A DNA stretch of 34,066 nt from Paraburkholderia sp. UYCP14C. Lineage in GTDB: Bacteria > Pseudomonadota > Gammaproteobacteria > Burkholderiales > Burkholderiaceae. The stretch's first letter is position 1. Each line of letters starts with the position of its first letter. Positions 17,379 through 27,477 of the stretch are shown here, piece after piece. Under the pieces are notes generated by a model, which was given only the letters and a program-made list of their open reading frames with translations, was not told the DNA's origin and searched no databases. The stretch covers positions 1 to 34,066 of the forward strand of contig NZ_SELS01000073.1 of NCBI RefSeq assembly GCF_004197395.1. Direction: 5' to 3'. Both the position numbers and the translations under genes were made by a program.

Positions 17379-18278
17379 ATGTCCGCTCACACCGTTCGTT
17401 TCAAACAGGTCGACGTGTTTACGTCGACACCGTTCAAGGGCAATCCGCTTGCCGTCGTGTTCGACGCCGATGCGCTCGAAACCGCGCAGATGCAGGCCAT
17501 CGCGCGCTGGACCAATCTGTCCGAAACCACCTTTTTGCTGAAGCCCACCGATGCGGCCGCCGACTATCGCGTGCGCATCTTCACGCCGGGCGGCGAGTTG
17601 CCGTTCGCGGGTCATCCGACCTTGGGCACAGCGCATGCTTTGCGCGAAAGCGGCTACCAGCCGAAGCAGGCCGGCAAGCTGATCCAGCAATGCGGCGTGG
17701 GTCTGGTCGAACTCGAAGCGCTCGACGGCGCCGACAATCCACACGGCGCATGGGCGTTCGCCGCGCCGCCCGCGCGCGTGACGCCGCTCGCCGAGCATCG
17801 TTACGAGGCGTTGTCTACGGCTTTACGTAGCCAGGCGATCGACTTCAGCGCGCCGCCGTGCGCGGTCGACAACGGTGCGCCGTGGCTCGTCGTGCGGCTC
17901 GATTCGGCGCGCGCCTGCCTGGCGCTCGAACCCGATGCGGCGGCGCTCGCCGAGCTCGTGCATGCGGTCGACACGCACGGCGTCGCCGTGTACGGACCGC
18001 ACGAAGCCGACGGTCCCGCGACGTTCGAGGTCCGTTGCCTGATGGCGGGCGGTGGCTTCGGCGTCGGTGAAGACCCGGTGACGGGCAGCGCCAATGCCGC
18101 CCTCGCCGGACTGCTGAGCCTGCAGCAACGTCGTCCCGGCGCGCGCTACACGGCGCGTCAGGGCACCGCGCTCGGGCGCGCGGGCGACGTGTCGGTCCAC
18201 TACGACGATGCGCGCGGCAAGATCTGGATCGGCGGCCCTTCGGTGACGATCGTCGACGGCACGTGCCGGCTCGCGTAA
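17379..18278 (+). CDS. PhzF-family isomerase-like protein
   Basis: A 299-residue protein of the PhzF (phenazine biosynthesis/DapF-fold) family. Conserved features: FKQVDVFTSTPFKGNPLAVV at 8-27, the catalytic glutamate E49 in NLSETTF, FTPGGELPFAGHPTLGTAHA and GEDPVTGSANAAL. In Pseudomonas PhzF isomerises a phenazine precursor; no other phz genes are present here, so this is one of the common stand-alone homologues of unknown substrate. Start at MSAHTVRF chosen from homologue starts; the frame is open 105 nt upstream, overlapping the RidA terminator. Confidence 0.85.
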   Translation: MSAHTVRFKQVDVFTSTPFKGNPLAVVFDADALETAQMQAIARWTNLSETTFLLKPTDAAADYRVRIFTPGGELPFAGHPTLGTAHALRESGYQPKQAGKLIQQCGVGLVELEALDGADNPHGAWAFAAPPARVTPLAEHRYEALSTALRSQAIDFSAPPCAVDNGAPWLVVRLDSARACLALEPDAAALAELVHAVDTHGVAVYGPHEADGPATFEVRCLMAGGGFGVGEDPVTGSANAALAGLLSLQQRRPGARYTARQGTALGRAGDVSVHYDDARGKIWIGGPSVTIVDGTCRLA

Positions 18279-18656
18279 GCGGACCCGGGCTTCACGCGCA
18301 AACCAAGGCGAAATGCCGCATGTCGCCGCCTCACACCACAAAAAGCCGCAGCACTATTGCATCGCCATACCTGGTTGTCCGAATTCATCGCGGCGGCCCT
18401 GCCGGCCTCATGGATAGCCGGACACAGCCCCCCGCCGCGCCCGCGTATACCCCATGCCCGGACGCTTCCTTAATCCAGTGGCATTAAGTAATATCGAACC
18501 GTATCCGATGACCTGTGGACGGTCCGCCTCGGCGCCACGCCCTCTCCTCCTGCGCAGCAGCTTTGGCACCTTGGTCACCATGCAGCCATCCATCTATTTC
18601 GCGCAGTCGATGCCCGTGCGTTTGCAAGCGGCCCGCACTCAGCCAAGGGCCGCACG
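18279..18656. other. Intergenic region upstream of GGDEF-EAL gene
   Basis: 378 bp with no supported gene. A TAATAT hexamer at 18489-18494 could be a minus-10 box for the downstream gene but has no good minus-35 partner. I see no hairpin of note or repeat. Confidence 0.5.
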
Positions 18657-21020
18657 ATGACTCAGTCCCGCTTCTCCGACCCGCGCGAAGCCAGGCCGCG
18701 ACGCGATCCGATGATCACGCGCCGACGCGCGTTGCTCGTCATTCCGGCGCTCGGCGTACTCGTGCTGATCCTGCTGTGGACCGTGATCTTCGCGCGTCTG
18801 TCGGTAGAGAAAGACGCGACCTACCGCGAAGCGATGGCGTCTTCCGCAATTCTTTCCGCGGCGCTCGAGCAGCACACCATCAAGGCGATTCACCAGGTCG
18901 ATCAGATCACGCGCTTCGTCAAGTACGAGTTCGAAAAGACGCCCAATCATTTCGATCTCGCGAGCACGGTCGAAAAAGGCGTCGTGCAAAGCGAAACGCT
19001 CGTGCAGGTGTCGCTGATCGACGAGCACGGCAGACTGATCGCAAATACGGCCGAACTCAACCCCGCTCACATCGACCTGTCCGACCGTGAGCACTTCAAG
19101 GTTCACGAGCACGAGAACGACGACCAGCTGTATATCAGCAAGCCCGTGCTCGGCCGCGTGTCGGGTCACTGGACGCTGCAGATGACGCGGCGTCTGAACC
19201 ATCCCGACGGCTCGTTCGCGGGCGTGGTGGTGGTCTCCGAAGACCCAAGCTACTTCACGTCGGACTTCTACAACAACGCGGCGATCGGCCGCGAAGGCGT
19301 GATCGCGGTGATCTCGGACAACGGCACCGTGCTCGCGCGGCGCACCGGCAACGCCAACAAGGCGAGCGGCACGTTCACCGCGAGCGGCACGTATCCGACC
19401 TCGGAGCACGTGTCGGGCACCTATGTCGATTCGATCGACAACGTCACGCGCATCGTGTCGTACCGGCACATCGACGGCTATCCGCTCGGGGTACTCGTCG
19501 GTCTTTCGCAGGGCGAAGAATTCGCCGACTACAACCACACGCGCAACGTCTATCTGTTGATGGCGGGCTTCATCTCGCTCGCGATGCTCAGCTTCTTCGG
19601 GGTCGCGACCGGGCTGATCGGCAAGCTGCTCGGCCGCGAGCGCGAGATGACCCACCTCGTCGAATACGATCTGTTGACCGGCCTGCGCAATCGCTATGCG
19701 ACGCTGCAGGCGCTGCGCCACGACGTCGCGCAGCCGTTCAATCTGGGCCGCCTCGCGATTCTGTTTATCGACCTCGACAACTTCAAGACCGTCAACGACA
19801 CGCTCGGCCACAACGCCGGCGACATCGTGCTGCAGATGACGGCCTCGCGCCTCGCCACCGCGGTCGGCGACGATGGCACGCTGTCGCGCATCGGCGGCGA
19901 CGAGTTCGTCGTCGTGATCAAGGGCGACGATGTCGAGAAGCGCGCGGTCACGCTCGCCGAAGCCGCGAGCGAAGCGTTTTCGAAGCCGTTCGAGGTGCGC
20001 GGCAGCTCGTTCGTGCTGCATGCGAGCATCGGCATCGCGCTGTACTCGGTCGTCAACGAAAGCGAGATCGACCTGCTGAAGAAAGCCGACCTCGCGATGT
20101 ACAGCGCGAAGGACGCCGGCAAGAACTGCTACCAGTTCTATTCGCCGCATCTGTCGCATCGCGCGGACCATCTGATGAAGTGGGAACAGCAGTTGCGCGT
20201 CGCACTGGCCGAGGGGCAACTGTTCCTCGCCTATCAGCCGAAGATCGATCTGACGCGCCGCTGCATCACCGGCTTCGAAGCGCTGGTGCGCTGGAACCAT
20301 CCGCAGCACGGACTGATCCCGGCCAACGAATTCATCCCGGTGGCCGAGTCGACCGGCCTGATCGTGCCGATCGGCGACTTCGTGATCGAGACCGCCTGCC
20401 GTCAGCTCGCGCAATGGCAGCAGCAGGGCTACGACACGCTGTCGCTCGCGGTGAACATTTCGGCGGTGCAGTTCTGGCGCGGCGACCTGTTCGAAACGAT
20501 CTCGCGCGCGATCGAGGAAACCGGCATCTCCGCGCGCCGCCTCGAACTCGAAATCACCGAGACGGCGATGATGGAATTTCCGGAACTCGTCTCCGAAAAA
20601 ATCTTCGCATTGAAACGTCTCGGCGTACGCATCGCGCTCGACGATTTCGGCACCGGCTACTCGTCACTGTCCTATCTGAACCGCTTCGCCGTCGATACCT
20701 TGAAGGTGGACCGCTCGTTCGTCCAGGCGATTCCGGGCGACCGCAGCGTCTGCGTGATGGTCACCGCGATCGTCAACCTCGCGCGCTCGCTCGGGCTCAC
20801 GGTGGTGGTCGAAGGCACGGAGACCGAAGAGCAGATTGCGTGGCTGGCCGCGCTCGGCCATATCGAGGCGCAGGGCTTCCTGTTCTCGCGTCCGGTGCCG
20901 GTGGAGGCGATCCCGGCGCTGCTCGAACGCTTCGGGGTGTGCGGCATGAGCAACGTCAGCGGCCGCCGCGCTACGCACGAAACCGACAGCGCAAGCAGCG
21001 TATCCAGCACCAACAATTAA
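18657..21020 (+). CDS. Membrane-anchored GGDEF-EAL cyclic-di-GMP signalling protein
   Basis: A 787-residue inner-membrane protein: transmembrane helix about 24-46, periplasmic PDC/Cache-like sensor about 50-295, second helix about 298-322, GGDEF domain about 335-490 and EAL domain about 505-755. The cyclase signature is intact (GGDEF at 413-417). The phosphodiesterase motifs are also intact: EAL at 541-543, ITETAMM, LDDFGTGYSSLSYL, LKVDRSFV and VVEGTET. The four residues preceding the cyclase motif by five positions read GDDG, so the RxxD product-inhibition site is absent. Which activity dominates cannot be told from sequence. An in-frame ATG 18 codons downstream is an alternative start. Confidence 0.92.
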   Translation: MTQSRFSDPREARPRRDPMITRRRALLVIPALGVLVLILLWTVIFARLSVEKDATYREAMASSAILSAALEQHTIKAIHQVDQITRFVKYEFEKTPNHFDLASTVEKGVVQSETLVQVSLIDEHGRLIANTAELNPAHIDLSDREHFKVHEHENDDQLYISKPVLGRVSGHWTLQMTRRLNHPDGSFAGVVVVSEDPSYFTSDFYNNAAIGREGVIAVISDNGTVLARRTGNANKASGTFTASGTYPTSEHVSGTYVDSIDNVTRIVSYRHIDGYPLGVLVGLSQGEEFADYNHTRNVYLLMAGFISLAMLSFFGVATGLIGKLLGREREMTHLVEYDLLTGLRNRYATLQALRHDVAQPFNLGRLAILFIDLDNFKTVNDTLGHNAGDIVLQMTASRLATAVGDDGTLSRIGGDEFVVVIKGDDVEKRAVTLAEAASEAFSKPFEVRGSSFVLHASIGIALYSVVNESEIDLLKKADLAMYSAKDAGKNCYQFYSPHLSHRADHLMKWEQQLRVALAEGQLFLAYQPKIDLTRRCITGFEALVRWNHPQHGLIPANEFIPVAESTGLIVPIGDFVIETACRQLAQWQQQGYDTLSLAVNISAVQFWRGDLFETISRAIEETGISARRLELEITETAMMEFPELVSEKIFALKRLGVRIALDDFGTGYSSLSYLNRFAVDTLKVDRSFVQAIPGDRSVCVMVTAIVNLARSLGLTVVVEGTETEEQIAWLAALGHIEAQGFLFSRPVPVEAIPALLERFGVCGMSNVSGRRATHETDSASSVSSTNN

Positions 21021-21057
21021 AGGACGAGCGCCCGCACCGTGGGCCCCCGCAGCGCCG

Positions 21058-22266
21058 ATGCAAACCATCACCAGCGAGGAAGCTGCCCGCCGCGTGCAAC
21101 GGGAGCCCCTATGGACGCTGTTCCGGGTCGTGTGCGGCCTGTCGGCGCTGTCGTGGGGCGGCCTCGCGTTGATGGCGCAGCTCGAGCATCACTACGTGGA
21201 ACGCGAGGGGCGGCTGTCGCGCATGGCGTTCTCGGATCTGATCGCGCTCGCGTGGATGGTGCCGGGACCCGTCGGCTGCAACGTCGCCGTGCAACTCGGG
21301 CACGCGCTGCGCGGACGCGCGGGCGCGTGGGTTGCCGGAGTGGCGAGCGTGCTGCCCTTCTTCACGTTGATGACGCTGTTCGCGATCTTCTACCGCACGC
21401 CCATCGTGCACAACATCGCATCGCAAACCTTGCTGCATCACTTCAGCGTCGTGCTCGCGACGCTGATCGCGGTCACCTGGTACAAGCAGACGCGCGCGCT
21501 CGTGCACGGCAAGCTCGAATGGACGGCGGCGCTGCTCGGCAGCGTCGCGCTCCTCTATGCGCACAGCGCCGCGGCGTATGTGATGATGCTCGGCGCGGCC
21601 TTCGGCACCGGCTGGGTTGCGAGTCCCGAGCGCGACTCGCGACTCGCGTTGTCGTTCCAACGCGGCGACTACCGGCTGCTGGCCGCGCTCGGCGCGCTGC
21701 TCGTGCTGTTTGCACTGCCGCTGCCGCATCGCTATGACCTCGCGCTGCTGTGGCCGCGCCTCGCGGGCGCCGGCATGACATTGTTCGGTGGCGGCTTCTC
21801 GGCGTTGCCGGTGTTGAAGACACTATTCGTCACGCCCGCGATCGGCGTATCCGACAACGACTTCACGCTCGCGTTTACGCTGTCGCCGCTGTCGCCCGGG
21901 CCTTTGCTGAACGTGGTGCCGTTCTTCGGTTATCTCGTCGATGGCTGGCTCGGCGCGCTGATCGCGACGCTCGCGCTGTTCGTGCCGTCGGGCTGCCTCG
22001 TCGTGCTCGCGCAGCGGCATCTGCATCAGTTGAAGGCGAACCCGCGCTTCGAGCACGGCATGAGGATTCTGCGCGCGGTCACGACCGCGTTTCTCGCGGT
22101 CGCGGTACTGCGCATTGCGGTGCGCGTACCACTGGAGCCGATCTATCTGCTGACCGCGACGTTCTCCGCGATGTGCTTCGCGAAGCTGAAGGTGCCGGTG
22201 TATGCCGTGTACGGAACGGTGGCGGTGGTGTGCGGCCTGTGGCTCGCGTACGGCGCCGCGACCTGA
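21058..22266 (+). CDS. chrA: Chromate transporter (CHR family), two-domain
   Basis: A 402-residue inner-membrane protein made of two homologous halves. Each half carries the family's glycine-rich and PGP motifs: LSWGGLALMAQ plus WMVPGPVGCNVA in the first, and FGGGFSALPVLK plus SPLSPGPLLNVV in the second. CHR transporters of this form export chromate using the proton-motive force. The second-half FGGG..P.. and PGP blocks are well preserved, the first-half block less so. No chrB or other resistance gene is nearby, so chromate as the actual substrate is inferred. It follows the GGDEF-EAL gene by 37 bp and may share its transcript. Confidence 0.85.
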   Translation: MQTITSEEAARRVQREPLWTLFRVVCGLSALSWGGLALMAQLEHHYVEREGRLSRMAFSDLIALAWMVPGPVGCNVAVQLGHALRGRAGAWVAGVASVLPFFTLMTLFAIFYRTPIVHNIASQTLLHHFSVVLATLIAVTWYKQTRALVHGKLEWTAALLGSVALLYAHSAAAYVMMLGAAFGTGWVASPERDSRLALSFQRGDYRLLAALGALLVLFALPLPHRYDLALLWPRLAGAGMTLFGGGFSALPVLKTLFVTPAIGVSDNDFTLAFTLSPLSPGPLLNVVPFFGYLVDGWLGALIATLALFVPSGCLVVLAQRHLHQLKANPRFEHGMRILRAVTTAFLAVAVLRIAVRVPLEPIYLLTATFSAMCFAKLKVPVYAVYGTVAVVCGLWLAYGAAT

Positions 22267-22267
22267 C

Positions 22268-22288
22268 GCGTCGCGGGCCGCGCGACGC
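22268..22288. terminator. Hairpin between convergent chrA and CopD-like genes
   Basis: An 8-bp stem GCGTCGCG/CGCGACGC with a 5-nt loop immediately after the chrA stop. There is no T-run, so termination is tentative. Confidence 0.3.
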
Positions 22289-22322
22289 CCGTTGCGCCGT
22301 TGGCGATCAGCCGATCAGAGGA

Positions 22323-22781
22323 TCAGAATCCGCGCGACAGCACCGCGACGCCGATCGTCACGACGCCCAGCACGAGATTGATCAGCACCAGACGGCGGAC
22401 CGTAGCAACCGCCTGCGCGCCATCGGGCCACTTCTGCGCCTGCACCGCGCGGCGAATGCGCGGATACACCGCGAAGCGGATATGCCCGAAGATCAGCATC
22501 ATCACGATGCCGAGACCGGCCATCGCATGCAGCGGCCAGGTGGCATGACCGCCGCCGAACTGCATCAGCAGGAAGCCGCCGCTGATCAGGATCACGAGTA
22601 CCGACACCCCGACCCAGTTGAAGAAGCGGCCGAACACCGACTCCCACAGCGGCAGGCGCAGTTGCGGCGACAGATCGCCGAGCGCCGGGCGCAGGCAGAA
22701 ATGCGCGAACACCATACCGCCGACCCACACCGCCACCCCGAGCAGATGCAGAAAAAGCGCGACTTCGATAGCCTTGTTCAT
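22323..22781 (-). CDS. CopD-like four-helix membrane protein
   Basis: A 152-residue integral membrane protein with about four helices. It carries LHLLGVAVWVGGMVFAHF (residues 11-28), histidines at 12, 27, 85 and 100, and the arrangement of the CopD/DUF-type small membrane proteins. Family members are linked to copper transport or haem-containing membrane steps, but function for this short form is unknown. Start at MNKAIEVALF chosen because AGAGGA lies 9 nt upstream; a start 30 nt upstream is less likely. Confidence 0.75.
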   Translation of the reverse strand: MNKAIEVALFLHLLGVAVWVGGMVFAHFCLRPALGDLSPQLRLPLWESVFGRFFNWVGVSVLVILISGGFLLMQFGGGHATWPLHAMAGLGIVMMLIFGHIRFAVYPRIRRAVQAQKWPDGAQAVATVRRLVLINLVLGVVTIGVAVLSRGF

Positions 22782-23081
22782 ATAGTTTTTCCTCTCTCCC
22801 GACGACGCCACACCGTTTAGGACACTTGATCCCGCTCAGCAGCAACTGAGCGCGTTCGACCATACGTGATGCAGGCAGTTCCGGGTATCGACGTCTATTG
22901 CGTCGTATTTTGTCGTGGTGATCGCGGCACCTTGATCCGACCGCGAGGCCGCCGCGCCCCGTTTGTTTCCACACCCTTCGCGCGACGGACTTTATTGCGA
23001 CAGACCGCGAGCGCCCCGCATGCTAGCAGGCGCCCGTGGCTTTACAGCATCAAACTTCGTTAAATCGACACCACTTGACGA
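22782..23081. other. Intergenic region between CopD-like gene and parC
   Basis: 300 bp with no supported gene. It must contain the promoter of the CopD-like gene and the end of the parE-parC transcript, but I see neither a clear minus-10/minus-35 pair nor a strong terminator hairpin. Confidence 0.5.
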
Positions 23082-25406
23082 CTAAGCCGGCAGCACCGGA
23101 CGCATGCCGTCGAGCTTCATCTTGCTGTCGGGCGCGCGTCCCTTGCGCGCACGCTTGCCGACATGCGCCGCAAGCTCGGCGCCGGCCAGCTTCTCCTCGT
23201 CGACGCGTCCGCCGCGGCGCGTGCCGATCAGCATCACGCCGGCCTTGTTGATTGCGAGCGCCTGCACGAGCGTTTCGTTGTCGTCGAGCGCCATCAGCGT
23301 GACACCACGGCCACCGCCCGACAACGTCTTCATCTCGTCGAGGCCGAACACGAGCAGACGCCCGCCCGACGACAGACACGCGACCTGCGCGGCGTCCGGC
23401 AGCATCGGCATCGGCGCGAGCGGCGCGGCACCGGCGTCGATCGTCATGAACGACTTGCCGGCCTTCACGCGGCTCACCATGTCGCCGACCTTCGCGATGA
23501 AGCCGAAGCCGTTGCTCGACGCGAGCAGCAGCGCCTGTTCCGACGACGCCGCGTAGTAGTGCATCAGATGGCTGCCCGATTCGAGCTCGATCAGCGACGT
23601 GACCGGCACGCCGTCGCCGCGTCCGCCCGGCAGTTGAGCGACCGCGACCGAATAGACGCGCCCGTTGCTGCCCCACGCGATCAGCGTGTCGGGCGTGCGG
23701 CACTGGAACGCTGCGTAGAGGCCATCGCCGGCCTTGAAGGTAAAGCCCGCGGTGTCGAGCCCATGGCCCTTCAGCGCGCGCACCCAGCCCTTCTGTGAGA
23801 CAACGACCGTGACCGGCTCGTCGACCACGCGCGCTTCGAACGTCGCGCGCTTTTCCTGCTGGATCAGCGTGCGACGCTCGTCACCGTACTGTTTCGCGTC
23901 GGCTTCGATTTCCTTGATCAGCAGGCGCTTCATCGCCGACTCGCTGCCGAGCAACTCTTCGAGCTTGGCCTTCTCTTCGCGCAGTTCGGCCAGTTCCTTC
24001 TCGATCTTGATCTTCTCGAGGCGCGCCAACTGACGCAGCCTGATTTCGAGGATGTCTTCGGCCTGGCGGTCCGTGAGGCCGAACGCGGCCATCAGCGCGA
24101 CCTTCGGCTCGTCCGATTCGCGAATGATGCGGATGACCTCGTCGATATTCAGGAAGACGATCATCCGGCCTTCGAGAATATGGATCCGGTCGTCGACCTT
24201 CGACAGACGATGCCGCGTGCGGCGCGTCACCGTCGCGAAACGGAATGCGATCCACTCGTGCAGGATTTCGCTCAAGCCCTTCTGACGCGGCCGGCCGTCG
24301 CCGCCGACCATCACCATGTTCAACGGTGCGTTCGATTCGAGGCTCGTATGCGCGAGCAACGTGTTGACGAACTCGGTCTGATCGATGCGGCTCGACTTCG
24401 GCTCGAACACGAGGCGCACCGGCGCGTCCTTGCCCGATTCGTCGCGCACCGCGTCGACGAGCCCGAGCAGCGTTTGCCTCGTCTGCAACTGCTCGGGCGT
24501 CAGCGCCTTCTTGCCGAGCTTGATCTTCGGGTTGGTCTGCTCTTCGATTTCCTCGAGCACCTTCTGCGCGGCCGTATTGGGCGGCAGTTCGGTGATCACG
24601 AGCTGCCACTGACCGCGCGCGAGGTCTTCGATCTTCCAGCGCGCGCGTACCTTCAGGCTGCCGCGGCCGGTTTCGTACGCGGCGGCGATTTCCGCTTCGC
24701 TCGAAATGATCTGGCCGCCGCCGGGAAAGTCCGGACCGGGCACGTGCTGCATCAACTCGGCATGCGACAGCTTCGGATTGCGGATCAGCGCGACCGCCGC
24801 GCCCGCGACCTCGCGCAGGTTGTGCGAGGGGATTTCGGTTGCGAGACCGACCGCGATACCCGATGCGCCGTTGAGCAGCACGAACGGCAGACGTGCCGGC
24901 AGCGTCTTCGGCTCTTCGAACGAGCCGTCGTAGTTCGGCATGAAGTCGACCGTGCCCTGGTCGATTTCGGCGAGCAGCAGCTTCGCGATCGGCGTGAGGC
25001 GCGCTTCGGTGTAGCGCATCGCCGCCGCGCCGTCGCCGTCGCGCGAGCCGAAGTTGCCCTGGCCGTCGATCAGCGGATAGCGCATCGAAAAGTCTTGCGC
25101 GAGACGCACGAGAGCGTCGTACGCGGACTGGTCGCCGTGCGGGTGATACTTACCGAGCACGTCGCCGACCACGCGCGCCGACTTGACCGGCTTCGCGTTG
25201 TCGCCGAGACCCATCTCGTTCATCGCGAACAGGATGCGGCGCTGCACCGGCTTCTGGCCGTCGCAGACATCGGGCAGTGCGCGGCCCTTGACCACGCTGA
25301 CCGCATACTCGAGGTACGCGCGCTCCGCGTAGTTGCCGAGCGTCAGATAGTCGCCTTCCGGGGGAGGCGGCTCGTTGAAAAGGTCGAGAGTGTTATCGTC
25401 GTCCAT
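23082..25406 (-). CDS. parC: DNA topoisomerase IV subunit A
   Basis: The DNA-cleaving subunit of topoisomerase IV, which with ParE unlinks daughter chromosomes. It has 774 residues. The N-terminal breakage-reunion domain contains [20 protein letters not shown] (41-60), the quinolone-resistance region [20 protein letters not shown] (85-104) and the catalytic tyrosine Y132 in RYTEARL. The C-terminal beta-pinwheel carries repeated variants of the GRG/GGRGD type blades. ParC is favoured over GyrA because it lacks the GyrA-box and is paired with parE upstream in the same operon (59-bp gap). Q93 occupies the position of E. coli S80, and D97 that of E84. Confidence 0.95.
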   Translation of the reverse strand: MDDDNTLDLFNEPPPPEGDYLTLGNYAERAYLEYAVSVVKGRALPDVCDGQKPVQRRILFAMNEMGLGDNAKPVKSARVVGDVLGKYHPHGDQSAYDALVRLAQDFSMRYPLIDGQGNFGSRDGDGAAAMRYTEARLTPIAKLLLAEIDQGTVDFMPNYDGSFEEPKTLPARLPFVLLNGASGIAVGLATEIPSHNLREVAGAAVALIRNPKLSHAELMQHVPGPDFPGGGQIISSEAEIAAAYETGRGSLKVRARWKIEDLARGQWQLVITELPPNTAAQKVLEEIEEQTNPKIKLGKKALTPEQLQTRQTLLGLVDAVRDESGKDAPVRLVFEPKSSRIDQTEFVNTLLAHTSLESNAPLNMVMVGGDGRPRQKGLSEILHEWIAFRFATVTRRTRHRLSKVDDRIHILEGRMIVFLNIDEVIRIIRESDEPKVALMAAFGLTDRQAEDILEIRLRQLARLEKIKIEKELAELREEKAKLEELLGSESAMKRLLIKEIEADAKQYGDERRTLIQQEKRATFEARVVDEPVTVVVSQKGWVRALKGHGLDTAGFTFKAGDGLYAAFQCRTPDTLIAWGSNGRVYSVAVAQLPGGRGDGVPVTSLIELESGSHLMHYYAASSEQALLLASSNGFGFIAKVGDMVSRVKAGKSFMTIDAGAAPLAPMPMLPDAAQVACLSSGGRLLVFGLDEMKTLSGGGRGVTLMALDDNETLVQALAINKAGVMLIGTRRGGRVDEEKLAGAELAAHVGKRARKGRAPDSKMKLDGMRPVLPA

Positions 25407-25465
25407 CTAGATTCCGTGTCCGTGTTTGGCTTGAAGTGTCGTTGCGGCAGTGGAGCGCAACGCGC

Positions 25466-27451
25466 TCAGATGTCCGCTTCCACTTCGTTGCCCTTCTCTT
25501 CGAGCCAGCTGCGGCGCGACGCCGCTTCGCCCTTGCCCATCAGCATCGTCATGCGCGCGACGGTCGCGTCGTAGTCGAGTTCGCCGAGCGCGACCGGTTG
25601 CAGGCGGCGCGTGTCGGGATTCATCGTCGTGTCCCACAGCTGCTCGGCGCTCATTTCGCCGAGGCCCTTGAAGCGGCTGATCGACCACTGGTTGTCGCGC
25701 ACGCCGTCCTTGCGCAGCTTGTCGAGAATCGCCTCGAGCTCGCCTTCGTCGAGTGCGTAGAGCTTCTGCGCGGGCTTCTTGCCGCGCGCGGGCGCATCGA
25801 CGCGAAACAGCGGCGGACGCGCGACGCACACATGGCCGCCCTCGATCAGCTGAGGGAAATGCTTGAAGAACAGCGTGAGCAGCAGCACCTGAATGTGCGA
25901 GCCGTCGACGTCCGCGTCCGACAGAATGCAGATCTTGCCGTAGCGCAGATTCGACAGATCGACCTTGTCGTCCGGGTTGTGCGGATCGACGCCGATCGCC
26001 ACCGAAATGTCGTGCACCTCGTTGTTCGCGAACAGGCGATCGCGCTCGGTTTCCCACGTGTTCAGCACCTTGCCGCGCAGCGGCAGGATCGCCTGGTATT
26101 CCTTGTCGCGACCCATCTTCGCGGAGCCGCCCGCCGAGTCGCCCTCGACGAGGAACAGTTCGTTGCGCGTGATTTCCGTCGATTCGCAATCGGTCAGCTT
26201 GCCGGGCAGCACCGCGACACCCGAGCTCTTGCGCTTCTCGACCTTCTGCCCCGCGCGCGTGCGCGCCTGCGCCTGCTTGATCACGAGGTCCGCGAGTTTC
26301 TTGCCGTGCTCGACGTGCTGGTTCAGCCACAGTTCGAGCGCCGGCCGCGCGAACGACGACACCAGCTTGACCGCATCGCGGCTATTCAGGCGCTCCTTGA
26401 TCTGCCCTTGAAACTGCGGGTCCAGCACCTTTGCCGACAGCACGAACGACACCCGCGCGAACACGTCTTCGGCGAGCAGCTTCACGCCCTTCGGCTGCAG
26501 GTTGTGTAACTCGACGAAGCTCTTGACCGCCTGGTAAAGACCATCGCGCAGACCCGACTCATGCGTGCCGCCCGCGGGCGTCGGAATCAGGTTCACGTAC
26601 GACTCGCGCATGAGCGGCCCCTCCTCGCTCCACGCGACGACCCACGCCGCCCCCTCGCCTTCGGCGAACGTCTCTTCGCTCGAGCGCGAGCTTTCCGCGT
26701 AGCGCTCGCCCTCGAACAGCGGGATCAGCAGATCGCTGCCATTCATGCCTTCGAGCAGATAGCCGCGCAGGCCGTCTTCGTATTTCCAGCTTTGCTGCTC
26801 GCCGGTTTTCTCGTTGACGAGCGTGACTTCGACGCCCGGCAGCAGCACCGCCTTCGAGCGCAACAGACGCTGCAATTCACCGAGCGGCAGGTTCGGCGAA
26901 TCGAAGTATTTCGGATCGGCCCACGCAGTCACGCGCGTGCCGGATTTTTTGTCGGCCTTGGCGGCGGCACGCACCTGGAGCGGCTTCGCGACGTCGCCGT
27001 GCGCGAAGCTCAATTCGGCCACCTTGCCGTCGCGCCACACCGTGACGTCGAGCCGCGTGGACAGCGCGTTCGTGACCGACACGCCGACGCCGTGCAGACC
27101 GCCCGAGAACGTATAGGCGCCGCCGGCGGCCTTGTCGAACTTGCCGCCCGCATGCAGGCGCGTGAAGACGATTTCGACGACCGGCACGCCCTCGTCGGGG
27201 TGCAGGCCGAACGGAATGCCGCGGCCGTCGTCGTCGACCGAGACCGAATGGTCCGCGTGCAGCGTGACCGTGATTTGCCGGCCGTAGCCGCCGAGGGCTT
27301 CGTCCGATGCGTTGTCGATGACTTCCTGAATGATGTGCAGCGGATTCTCGGTGCGGGTGTACATGCCGGGGCGTTGCTTGACCGGCTCCAGACCCTTCAA
27401 CACCTTGATCGACGCTTCGCTATACGCGGCGTTTGGCTTTTTCGTAGACAT
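25466..27451 (-). CDS. parE: DNA topoisomerase IV subunit B
   Basis: The ATPase subunit of topoisomerase IV, 661 residues. The GHKL ATP site shows IDNASDEALGG (E51), DDDGRGIPFG and SGGLHGVGVSVTNALS; the TOPRIM domain has E436 in LVEGDSAGGSAKMGRDKEYQ and the metal-binding D512-A-D514-V-D516. The C-terminus is the short ParE type with SRFKGLGEM and no GyrB insert. Start at MSTKKPNAAYSEASIKVLKG chosen by homology; an ATG 24 nt upstream (27475) has a better-placed AGGAC and sits directly after a palindrome. It is followed by parC. Confidence 0.94.
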   Translation of the reverse strand: MSTKKPNAAYSEASIKVLKGLEPVKQRPGMYTRTENPLHIIQEVIDNASDEALGGYGRQITVTLHADHSVSVDDDGRGIPFGLHPDEGVPVVEIVFTRLHAGGKFDKAAGGAYTFSGGLHGVGVSVTNALSTRLDVTVWRDGKVAELSFAHGDVAKPLQVRAAAKADKKSGTRVTAWADPKYFDSPNLPLGELQRLLRSKAVLLPGVEVTLVNEKTGEQQSWKYEDGLRGYLLEGMNGSDLLIPLFEGERYAESSRSSEETFAEGEGAAWVVAWSEEGPLMRESYVNLIPTPAGGTHESGLRDGLYQAVKSFVELHNLQPKGVKLLAEDVFARVSFVLSAKVLDPQFQGQIKERLNSRDAVKLVSSFARPALELWLNQHVEHGKKLADLVIKQAQARTRAGQKVEKRKSSGVAVLPGKLTDCESTEITRNELFLVEGDSAGGSAKMGRDKEYQAILPLRGKVLNTWETERDRLFANNEVHDISVAIGVDPHNPDDKVDLSNLRYGKICILSDADVDGSHIQVLLLTLFFKHFPQLIEGGHVCVARPPLFRVDAPARGKKPAQKLYALDEGELEAILDKLRKDGVRDNQWSISRFKGLGEMSAEQLWDTTMNPDTRRLQPVALGELDYDATVARMTMLMGKGEAASRRSWLEEKGNEVEADI

Positions 27452-27477
27452 GATTGACTCGGTGCGTCGGTTCATCG

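Noticed and set aside
18639-20414. 591-codon minus-strand open frame opposite the GGDEF-EAL gene
   Set aside because: Shadow frame; the plus strand carries intact catalytic motifs.
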